The notes beneath the pieces were generated by a model. The model searched no databases and had not been told where the DNA came from. It saw nothing but the letters and a program-made list of their open reading frames with translations. This document shows, one piece after another, positions 35,679 through 43,342 of a stretch of 64,000 nt of DNA. The stretch comes from Azophilus sp965116165. GTDB lineage: Bacteria; Pseudomonadota; Gammaproteobacteria; Pseudomonadales; Azotimanducaceae. The stretch spans positions 558,001 to 622,000 of the forward strand of contig OZ220484.1 of assembly GCA_965116165.1 (NCBI GenBank), in the 5' to 3' direction. The translations under genes were made by a program, and so were the position numbers. Position 1 is the first letter of the stretch; every line of letters starts with the position of its first letter.

Positions 35679-36292
35679 GCGCCATCCGCCCCACCGTCAT
35701 CGGCCTGACCGGCGGCATCTCCTCGGGCAAGTCGACCGCCGCCCGCCACCTGGCCGGCCTCGGCGCGCAAGTCGTCGACTGCGACCAGCTCGGCCATCAG
35801 GCCTATGCGCCCGACACGCCCTGTTTCGAGGCCGTCAAATCCGCCTTTGGCGACGATGTGGTGAGCGATCTGGGCACGATTGATCGCCAGACGCTGGGTG
35901 CCAAGGTATTCGGCAAACCGGACGCGTTGCAAAAACTCACCGATATCGTCTGGCCGGAAATCGGACGGCTCGCCCGGGCGGAAATAGCCTCGGTGCCACC
36001 CGGCGACATCGCGGTGATGGAGGCGGCGGTGCTATTCGAGGCCAACTGGTCGGGCGAATTGGACGAGATCTGGGTGGTGCTCACCGACCCGGATGTCGCC
36101 GTCGAGCGCACCATGGCCCGTGACGGCCTCGATGCCGGCGCCGTGCGGAAACGCCTTGCCTCGCAACTCTCCAACGAGGAACGGGCGGCCCGGGCCGATG
36201 TGGTTATCGACAATTCCACTGGCTTGGAGCATCTGTACGCACGGCTTGATGCCGAGTGGCAACGCCTGCTCGAAGCGAGACGGGCGGAATGA
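35675..36292 (+). CDS. coaE: Dephospho-CoA kinase
   Basis: About 205 aa from a TTG start that overlaps the previous stop (TTGA). The P-loop is GLTGGISSGKSTAARHLA, followed by VVDCDQLGHQAY and AVLFEANW, all family marks. It phosphorylates dephospho-CoA in the last step of CoA synthesis. Being inside an acyl-CoA operon rather than its common position is unusual. The next gene starts at the overlapping ATGA. Confidence 0.88.
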   Translation: MSAIRPTVIGLTGGISSGKSTAARHLAGLGAQVVDCDQLGHQAYAPDTPCFEAVKSAFGDDVVSDLGTIDRQTLGAKVFGKPDALQKLTDIVWPEIGRLARAEIASVPPGDIAVMEAAVLFEANWSGELDEIWVVLTDPDVAVERTMARDGLDAGAVRKRLASQLSNEERAARADVVIDNSTGLEHLYARLDAEWQRLLEARRAE

Positions 36293-36960
36293 TCCTCGAC
36301 CTGCACAGCCATTCGGTGAAGTCCGACGACGGTCGGGCCAAGGTGCCCAACTACTGCCAGTGGATTCGCGCCCGCGAGTTGCCCATCGACGGATTTGTGC
36401 TGACCGAGCACCGCCAATTCGACGGGGAATCCGACTATTCGGGCCTTGCCCGCAAGCACGGCCTGACGATTCTAAAGGGCAGCGAAGTGGAAACCGAATA
36501 CGGCCATGTGCTCCTGTTCGGGGTCACGGAAGCGCTGACCCGCGCCTTTGACTTCGCCGACATCAATTTGCCGCTGGCACAGGTCATTGAGGAATCCGAG
36601 CGGCACGGTGCCGTGCCCGTACCCTGCCACCCCGGCCGCAAGCGAGTGGGTATGTTCGCGCATATCGACGAATACGGTGTGCCCGAGGGCGTTCGCATCG
36701 TCGAAATCCACAATGGCGGCAGCCGGGGCAGGGAAGACGATCTGGCGCAGCAAATGACCGAAAAACTCGGCTACCTTGGCATCGGCGGCAGCGACGCGCA
36801 CATCGTCAGCCACATCGGCCGTTGCGCCACCCGCTTCTCCGCCAAGGTGGGCAGCGCGGCGGAGCTCGCCGAGGCGTTGCGCGCCGAACAGTTCGAGGCG
36901 CTGCGACTGGCGCCGCCACACGGGCGCGCGGGTGCGGCCCAGGCAGGCGGCACCAGATGA
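36289..36960 (+). CDS. PHP-domain metal-dependent phosphoesterase
   Basis: The protein has 223 aa, starting at MILDLHSHSVKSDDGRAKV. The PHP motifs are DLHSHSVKSDD, LTEHRQFDG, VPVPCHPGRKRVG and GGSDAHIVSHIG, carrying most of the His/Asp metal ligands. These proteins hydrolyse phosphoesters such as nucleotides or trim oligonucleotides. The link to CoA or acyl chemistry is not clear. ATGA overlaps on both sides point to tight co-translation. Confidence 0.85.
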   Translation: MILDLHSHSVKSDDGRAKVPNYCQWIRARELPIDGFVLTEHRQFDGESDYSGLARKHGLTILKGSEVETEYGHVLLFGVTEALTRAFDFADINLPLAQVIEESERHGAVPVPCHPGRKRVGMFAHIDEYGVPEGVRIVEIHNGGSRGREDDLAQQMTEKLGYLGIGGSDAHIVSHIGRCATRFSAKVGSAAELAEALRAEQFEALRLAPPHGRAGAAQAGGTR

Positions 36961-37409
36961 GCGAGCCGCTAAACATCGAAGCGTTGCGCGGCGCATTCCT
37001 AAACCGGGTGTTCGACGAAGGATCATTCCAGATCGAAGCGGAGGACATCGTTCAATACGCGACCAGTTGCGGGGAATTGGCATCCCGTTTTACCGACCCG
37101 GGGGATCCGGACTTTCAGGCACCACCCACCATGGCCGCAAGCCTGCAACCCTACGCGCGGCTACCCGAGGGCTTTCCAAGGATCGCCGGCCTCGGCATGG
37201 ACGCTGGTCGCGGGGTAACGCTGTTTCAGCCCATCCGCCCTGGTGCCAGGCTGACCGGCAAGACCCACATGCACGACATCTACACCAAGACGGGGCGTTC
37301 CGGCCGCATGGTGTTTTTCGTCAAGCGCATGGTGATAACGGGCCCGGACGGGGAACTGCTGGCAAATGCGGATGCCAGCACCGTCATTCGGGAACGGCCC
37401 GGCCAATGA
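36957..37409 (+). CDS. MaoC-like hydratase, N-terminal-type (FAS1-like hot-dog) half
   Basis: The protein has 150 aa, starting at MSEPLNIEALRGAFLNRVF. It has the MaoC_dehydrat_N style: an N-terminal helix, DIVQYATSCGELASRFTDP, FQAPPTMAASLQPY, LFQPIRPGARLTGKTHMHDIY. Such half-domains lack the catalytic Asp/His and work with a second MaoC protein, usually encoded right after. The likely partner is now 17.7 kb away at 55148, beyond the defence island. Confidence 0.75.
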   Translation: MSEPLNIEALRGAFLNRVFDEGSFQIEAEDIVQYATSCGELASRFTDPGDPDFQAPPTMAASLQPYARLPEGFPRIAGLGMDAGRGVTLFQPIRPGARLTGKTHMHDIYTKTGRSGRMVFFVKRMVITGPDGELLANADASTVIRERPGQ

Positions 37410-37442
37410 GTGATTTGTGTCGGCGGCATCCATCGGTTTTAG

Positions 37443-37541
37443 GGAAGGTCTGAACAAATCAATAGAACAGCGTTGAGCCTCTCGAAAGCTATTGATTTTA
37501 TTGAATAGCATGCCGCGAGTACAGAATTAATCAGAGGTTCC
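37443..37541. repeat. 99-bp miniature inverted-repeat element, family A (copy 4)
   Basis: A full copy in the orientation of copy 1: GGAAGGTCTGAACAAATC at the left and AATTAATCAGAGGTTCC at the right. It starts 33 bp after the MaoC-type gene, at the boundary of the island. No clear target duplication. Confidence 0.85.
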
Positions 37542-37632
37542 CGAGGTATGAAATTGGGTCTCAAACTGCCGGTTAATACAAGTTTCATCAGACACTCGCG
37601 GGAAACCAACAGGAGACCCCGATGCGGCCCAG

Positions 37633-37960
37633 TATACTTCAAAGTCCCTTCAGTTTCACTGCGTCGGTCAACATCGGGCCATCGGTCGATTCGATGGTGG
37701 TCGGATCATGTCGACGAAGGTTGTCGATGATCTTGGCCGCGAGCAGCGAGCACATCCAGCTCCGGCAAGCTTTCAAGGTCGATCATAAAGACATCCTTCA
37801 GCCAAGACACATCGAGGCTCGCCTTGTCGCATCGAAGGTCATGTCGATGTATCCTGATTCTATCGACACGTCCTCCAAACATGTCGATTCCGCCGACAGG
37901 TTGCTTCAACGTGTCGAAGAAACACGAATATATCAGCCTATTCGACAAGTGGGTGAGCAA
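37633..37960 (-). pseudogene. Possible frameshifted gene remnant
   Basis: Reading on the minus strand, one frame gives VSWLKDVFMIDLESLPELDV; after a shift near 37720 another gives IIDNLRRHDPTTIESTDGP and ends at KLKGL with a stop. Joined, the composition looks protein-like, but I do not recognise a family and the frames may be accidental. Confidence 0.25.
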
Positions 37961-38062
37961 TCGGCCTAGATTCGGTCAGCAGTTCCCGCTAGGCGCGGCA
38001 ATGCCCGAAAATTGGTGTCCAACCAATGCCTGAGCGGCCAATTTCGCAAGCGAATTATGTTG

Positions 38063-41000
38063 TCAGTCCTTCTCGAAGGCGTGCGTATCCAACCGCAGGC
38101 TCGAGCTGTTTTCGGTAACAATCCGCTCGACATCCTCCGGCACGCCAGCAGGCACGTTCACCTCGATCTCGAGTGAGATCCGCACCTCCGAACCCACCAA
38201 GCCATCCAAGTGAGAGACCACCTCCTCCGCAATCCGACTGGCTTCCGGGCCAACGCGAGCATGATTGAGTGTCGCCGTCGCGTGGAACCGATGAGGGGCC
38301 ACTCGCCCTGATCTCTCGGGGTTCGGAGGCTCGGTCGGCTGACTAGGTCCGTTTGCACCGGAAGGGGACGGAGAGGGCCTTCCTGGCTGGGGCGGATGCG
38401 AGGCTTCGGCATCAATCTGGGAGCTTGCAACTGTTGGCTTGACAACTAGGCCGCTACTGTCCCGGGTAATATCGACGCCGTGCTTAACTCGTAATCCACG
38501 GTAACGCTTCGCTTCCTCATCGAATGAATCAGCAAACGCGAATGTATCGTGTTCCCAAGTAAGAAGTCCTACGCCTCCCTCGATTGCGCGTACAAGCACA
38601 TCCGAACTCGTGAGCCGCGGCAGATACAGATATTGTCCGAAGTCTTCCATCAACTGGCGCACGCTGACATGATCGCCACGCCAGAGCGGCACTTCATCAA
38701 GATGCAATCGGAGCACGGTAGAGCCTAGGTCGGCCACTAGAAGCTCCTCGCTCAGAAGCCGACGAGAGGCCCGTTCTGCAAGCGCACCCGATGCGGACAG
38801 GCTTAGCGATTTCCAAGACAGGTCAGAATTCGGCGACTGCTGATCCGGCACCAGCAACCATCGATACGTCTCGGGAATTCTCGCTCGAACGGTGGTGCTT
38901 GCCGCCTCTCGTTGAGCCCGGGCCTGTCCAGCTTGGTGGGGGTCCAAGTTAAGCCTCTCCACATCCTCAACAATCGACTCCCAAGCCAGAAAACGCCGCA
39001 AAGCCTCGTTCAGTTCTTGGAATCGCACCCGGTCGGCCGCGAGGAATACCAACGCATTGCGGGACAGTCTCGGAGCTGCGCCGCGAGACTCCAGAATCTT
39101 GGCCGCTAACGCCTCGGCCGGATTGTCGGCACCGCGAACATAGTGTGTATCTGGCGACAGCACCACAAGCCGTGCGTCGCTTTCGTCCGCCACATCCGCA
39201 GGCGATTTCGGAAACGTGTGAACCCGGGCGAAAGCGCCCTGCTCGCGCAGGTCGCGCCTCAGCCTGTCTTCGAGTTCCGACGTCACCGCGTCCACGTCAC
39301 GCCGGAATTCCTCCGCCCGATCTTCCGCCAGCTTCGCCACCGTCGGCTGGGTGTCGTACCAGTACCGTGTGCCGTCCTGGTAAAGATACGTAGCTCGAGC
39401 AGCGAGGCGGCGCAGCCCGTCGCCGAAGACTGCTGGTGCTTCTTTCGGCACGACGCAGCCGAGCTTAATCCGCGTATCCTCAATACCTCGTTGTGCCGCC
39501 TCAGCAATCGGCGCGGAGCCGAGATAAATCGTGCGCGCGACCCGTTGGGTAGCGTGGAGTTTGCCAAGATTGGGGGCGTCTCTATCAATCGCGACCGGCA
39601 ACGAGTCGTTACCATCAACATCTTTCTCGATCACAGGTGTCCAGTTGTCGGAGAGGTACCGCGTGAATTCATTCTGCACGCGTGGATTATCCAAGTGGAC
39701 ATTCCATGGTTGTATCAGAGGACTGCGGTCATCGGTTTCCCACAGACTGTGGATTACCGCTGCCATCAGACGCAGCACACCACGGGTGCGCTGGAACCTC
39801 GCGAGGGACGACCAGTCTGTATAAAGACGGTCGAATATCTCGGGATGAATTGGATAGGCCGCCTGAATACGCTGTTCGTATTCCAGCGTCGCACAGGCTG
39901 CGGGGAATTCCGCGCGGTGTGTCCGGTAGAGGTCGGCGAAAGCCCGTGCGGTGACATCCCGCTGCTTGAAGGCCTCCTTGTCGGCAAGCGGCTTGAACAA
40001 ACGCCGCCTGACAATCTCAAATCCTTCCTCGGCCGTCGCCGGTCGCCAAGGTGACTCGACACGAGCGATGACATTGCGAAGGCGCTCGAGAGCGTCACGG
40101 CCCCGTACGCCTCCCACCTCGGAATCGTCGACTTCGGCGCTCGCCCTTGCCCCACCAGCCTGATCCGAAGCCGGCAGGGACACCATTAGCAAGCAGTTCT
40201 CCGTCAGCTTGACCGCCTCGGTCAGAGCCTGCGCGAAGGTGAACTGGGTCTCGAAGGTTCCCCCCGGTAGGCCCGGTTCATCATGAAGCTGGCGGGCGTA
40301 GGCTACCCATTCATCAATCAGTATCGCGCACGGTCCGTAGTGATCCAAGAGCTCGTGCAACTTGTGCCCGGGGTTGGTCGCTTGCTCGTCATCGACACGC
40401 ACCCGCTCATAAGCCTCCCGTCCACCAAGCTGGTACGCCAATTCGCCCCAGAGCGTACGAGCGACTGTTCCGTCAGCCTGCGGTTCCGGATCGCCGGGCG
40501 AAATCTGAGTACCTACCAGAACCACTCGCCGGACGGGTTCGATGCGAGTGACTTCGACCTCTTCGAGCACCACATCCAATCCCGGTACGGTCTGCGCGTC
40601 TATGCCGGAGAACAGGTGGTAGAGCGCCAGCATGGAGTGCGTTTTGCCGCCTCCGAAATTCGTCTGAAGCTGGATGACCGGGTCTCCACCCCCTCCCGAT
40701 AAACGGCGGATCGCGCCTACGAGCAACGATTTTAGACTCGCGGTCAGGTATGTGCGTCGAAAGAACTCGGCCGGGTCGCGGTACTCGTCGACACCCTGGC
40801 CTCGGTGCACCTGGCCCAGGTCGGCGGCGAATTCCGCCTGCTGATAGCGCCCGGTGGCCACGTCATCGTGGGGCTCGACAACATCGCGCCAAGCCTTGAC
40901 GCCCGAGATCGTCAGAGCATCCTGTTGGCGGGCGGCAGTCCGCCGGGTCTCGCCGCGCACCTGCTCGTCGAACACTAGGCGGCGAAGGTCCATCTTCATT

Positions 41001-41392
41001 CGTCCGACCTCTGCCGCCTGTGGTGCCGATACCGCCGCGAGCATGCGCTCCGCGGAGTCGAGTGCTCGGTCCGTGTCGTCACTAGAAAAACGCTCCTGAT
41101 GAGCCCACTTATTCCGCCAGTCGCGCAATTCGGATGCCAGCCTGCGACCGTCGTGGCCGAGGGTATCCTGAAACACTTCACGCCAGACATCGGTCATCAG
41201 CCGTAACAGGCCCGCAGCGTCCCACTGCTCTATCGGCTTATCCGCCAGACGCGGATCGTCCGTGTATTGCCGGATCCGCTCCATGGGCAGCCGCTTCGAC
41301 CGGGCGCCTATCTCGCGTTTCACATACGGTGCGAGCCCACTGCGCAGTAGCTCCAGCACCTTGCCTACGCGTTCGCGGTTGGTCGTTGCCAT
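38063..41392 (-). CDS. Anti-phage-type DUF499 ATPase with N-terminal Swt1-like HEPN domain
   Basis: The protein has 1,109 aa, starting at MATTNRERVGKVLELLRSG. Residues about 1-125 resemble a Swt1-type HEPN domain, with the RNase-type R-x4-H motif in WRNKWAHQERF. The DUF499 core follows: Walker A in QTNFGGGKTHSML (about residues 240-252) and Walker B in CAILIDEWVAYARQL. The C-terminus has a Pro/Ser-rich linker and a small conserved end domain. DUF499 ATPases pair with DUF1156 methylases and helicases in anti-phage clusters, as here. The recombinase/methylase block separates it from the rest of its operon. Confidence 0.85.
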   Translation of the reverse strand: MATTNRERVGKVLELLRSGLAPYVKREIGARSKRLPMERIRQYTDDPRLADKPIEQWDAAGLLRLMTDVWREVFQDTLGHDGRRLASELRDWRNKWAHQERFSSDDTDRALDSAERMLAAVSAPQAAEVGRMKMDLRRLVFDEQVRGETRRTAARQQDALTISGVKAWRDVVEPHDDVATGRYQQAEFAADLGQVHRGQGVDEYRDPAEFFRRTYLTASLKSLLVGAIRRLSGGGGDPVIQLQTNFGGGKTHSMLALYHLFSGIDAQTVPGLDVVLEEVEVTRIEPVRRVVLVGTQISPGDPEPQADGTVARTLWGELAYQLGGREAYERVRVDDEQATNPGHKLHELLDHYGPCAILIDEWVAYARQLHDEPGLPGGTFETQFTFAQALTEAVKLTENCLLMVSLPASDQAGGARASAEVDDSEVGGVRGRDALERLRNVIARVESPWRPATAEEGFEIVRRRLFKPLADKEAFKQRDVTARAFADLYRTHRAEFPAACATLEYEQRIQAAYPIHPEIFDRLYTDWSSLARFQRTRGVLRLMAAVIHSLWETDDRSPLIQPWNVHLDNPRVQNEFTRYLSDNWTPVIEKDVDGNDSLPVAIDRDAPNLGKLHATQRVARTIYLGSAPIAEAAQRGIEDTRIKLGCVVPKEAPAVFGDGLRRLAARATYLYQDGTRYWYDTQPTVAKLAEDRAEEFRRDVDAVTSELEDRLRRDLREQGAFARVHTFPKSPADVADESDARLVVLSPDTHYVRGADNPAEALAAKILESRGAAPRLSRNALVFLAADRVRFQELNEALRRFLAWESIVEDVERLNLDPHQAGQARAQREAASTTVRARIPETYRWLLVPDQQSPNSDLSWKSLSLSASGALAERASRRLLSEELLVADLGSTVLRLHLDEVPLWRGDHVSVRQLMEDFGQYLYLPRLTSSDVLVRAIEGGVGLLTWEHDTFAFADSFDEEAKRYRGLRVKHGVDITRDSSGLVVKPTVASSQIDAEASHPPQPGRPSPSPSGANGPSQPTEPPNPERSGRVAPHRFHATATLNHARVGPEASRIAEEVVSHLDGLVGSEVRISLEIEVNVPAGVPEDVERIVTENSSSLRLDTHAFEKD

Positions 41393-41494
41393 AGATTCTC
41401 CCGGAGACGAGTGTCGCCGCCTCGGCCCAATACCGGACCGGGACCATTCACAAGCCCGCGACCGCACCTCCATCATTGCAAATTACCTTACATC

Positions 41495-42379
41495 ATGGAG
41501 CACAACGCTTTGAATGAAAAGCCAATCGCCCTTTTCGGACCTCTGGCCGATTCGGTCATCCACCGCCAATCGCGCCTGTGGAAACCCCGTACACTGACAG
41601 TCAATCGCTGCTATCTGCGGAATCAGATCATGCCATTCTTCGCACAGAGACCCGTGGCGAACATCTCGTCAGGCGAGGTCCGGCAGTGGTTCGCCTCCCT
41701 AAACGCTACGCCGTCGGCGGCGAACCGCGCTTTGCCTGTACTCTCGGCTATATTCCGCGAAGCGGAGCGGCTCGGGCTGCGTCCCGAGAACACCAATCCC
41801 TGCACGGGCGTACGACGATACCGTACGCCCGGCCGCAGCCGCTTTATCACCACCACAGAGACCCGTCGACTTGGTACCGTACTCGCCGAGCGCGAGCGCG
41901 ACATTCCCGACACGGTTGCCTTTGTGCGTCTGTTGGTTCTAACTGGTTGCCGACAGGGCGAGATCCGGCACCTGCGGTGGGACGATTATCGAGAAGGCAA
42001 TCTGTACCTTCGCGACAGCAAGACCGGGCCGCGAACGGTGTGGCTCTCCGGCGCAAGCCGCCTCGTTCTGGCGGCTCTCAACAGGACATCGGCCTGGGTG
42101 TTTCCGGCCACACGGGACGACGGCCCCATGCGCACGGAGACCCTGTACCGACACTGGCGGAGTATACGCTTAGCCGCCGGGTTACCGGATGTGCGTCTGC
42201 ACGACCTGCGGCACTCCTACGCCAGTTTCGCTCTGCGCCGGGGTGAGACCGTGTTGACGATCAGTCGCCTGCTTGGGCATCAAGATGCAGCGACCACGCT
42301 GCGGTATCTCCACTTCGATGACACGTTCGCGACGCAGGCCGTGCAGACGATCGCCACCGCTATGGCGGATCGACCATGA
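41495..42379 (+). CDS. Tyrosine recombinase/integrase (first of a tandem pair)
   Basis: About 294 aa from MEHNALNEKPIALFG. An N-terminal SAM-like core-binding region precedes the catalytic domain. The active-site set is visible: Arg in LTGCRQGEIRHL, a beta-hairpin Lys in SKTGPRTVWL, HDLRHSYAS (His-x-x-Arg), LGHQDAATTLRY with the final His and Tyr. It overlaps the next recombinase by ATGA. It is transcribed divergently from the DUF499 gene. It probably acts on sites within this cluster or mobilised the second methylase. Confidence 0.88.
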   Translation: MEHNALNEKPIALFGPLADSVIHRQSRLWKPRTLTVNRCYLRNQIMPFFAQRPVANISSGEVRQWFASLNATPSAANRALPVLSAIFREAERLGLRPENTNPCTGVRRYRTPGRSRFITTTETRRLGTVLAERERDIPDTVAFVRLLVLTGCRQGEIRHLRWDDYREGNLYLRDSKTGPRTVWLSGASRLVLAALNRTSAWVFPATRDDGPMRTETLYRHWRSIRLAAGLPDVRLHDLRHSYASFALRRGETVLTISRLLGHQDAATTLRYLHFDDTFATQAVQTIATAMADRP

Positions 42380-43248
42380 CGACATTCGCGGAGTTCATAG
42401 TGTCACCTTGGAAAGCTGCATGCCATGAGCCGTGCAAGCCCTCTACCAAACGCCGGGTTGAGAGTCTGTTGCAAACGCAACTCCTCCCCGAGTTCGGACC
42501 CATTGAGCTAACTCGGCTGGGCCACGATGACATATCCCAGTGGTTTGACCGCTACTCAAGAACTGCGCCCGCCGGTGCAAACCGCGCTTTGGATGTGCTA
42601 TCCCAAGCGCTGAATTTCGCCGTTGAATGCGGTGACCTCACAAAGAATCCGGCCCGTGCCATTCGGCGAAACCCGCAGCCTAGAAAGACACGCTTCTTAA
42701 CCCGCGAGGAGATTGGACATCTCCACAGGGCGCTGGAGGTCCATCATGGGAGAGGTTCGGGTGCCCAGCAGGCCGACATCATTCGCCTCCTCCTGCTCAC
42801 CGGGTGTCGCAAGGGCGAACTAATAGCCTTGCGCTGGTCTGATATCCATGACGACAGACTCATGCTGAGCGATTCCAAAACCGGTCCCCGGGCTGTCTTT
42901 CTCAGCGTCGAGGCGCAAGCCGTTCTTGCGAGGCAGCCCCGCGTCGGCCCATATGTCTTCCCGTCCCCCACCAACCCTTTGGCCTGCCGCTCAATGGAAC
43001 TCTCGCTGTGGCGAAAGGTCCGCCGAACCGCGGGTATCGCGGATGTGCGTCTGCACGATTTGCGCCATTCCTTCGCTAGCCATGCCGTCATGGCCGGGGT
43101 TCCCCTGCCCGTGGTTTCGCGCCTGCTGGGCCATACACATCTGCGCATGACGCTACGCTACGCGCATGTGAGCGACCGGGAGACCGAAGCCGCCGCCGAA
43201 CGCATCGGATCAGCAATCTCGGCCACCCTGAACGGGGCCATCGGTTGA
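42376..43248 (+). CDS. Tyrosine recombinase/integrase (second of a tandem pair)
   Basis: The protein has 290 aa. The catalytic residues are present: LTGCRKGELIALRW, SKTGPRAVFL, HDLRHSFASHAV, LGHTHLRMTLRYAHV. The protein is a diverged paralogue of the one before it, with an ATGA overlap, so the two are made together and may act as a heteromer. It is followed 94 bp later by the second DUF1156 methylase, read in the same direction. Confidence 0.88.
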   Translation: MTTFAEFIVSPWKAACHEPCKPSTKRRVESLLQTQLLPEFGPIELTRLGHDDISQWFDRYSRTAPAGANRALDVLSQALNFAVECGDLTKNPARAIRRNPQPRKTRFLTREEIGHLHRALEVHHGRGSGAQQADIIRLLLLTGCRKGELIALRWSDIHDDRLMLSDSKTGPRAVFLSVEAQAVLARQPRVGPYVFPSPTNPLACRSMELSLWRKVRRTAGIADVRLHDLRHSFASHAVMAGVPLPVVSRLLGHTHLRMTLRYAHVSDRETEAAAERIGSAISATLNGAIG

Positions 43249-43342
43249 CGTGAACCAGTCCTTGGCAGAGACTTGTTTTTGGACGCTGCCTTGAATCGAG
43301 GATCGTGGGCAAGCCTCCATAATCGCTCCCTGTGAGGATATT

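Larger units (their letters stand above)
37410..38062. other. Left edge of the defence island, no intact gene
   Basis: Holds a family A element (37443-37541) and AT-richer DNA with a possible gene remnant on the minus strand. This is one junction between the acyl-CoA operon and the island. I find no tRNA, direct repeat pair or integrase at the edge itself. Confidence 0.5.

Noticed and set aside
37622..37969. Small plus-strand frame at the island edge
   Set aside because: No protein-like composition or ribosome site; the opposite strand is slightly more convincing, though still weak.
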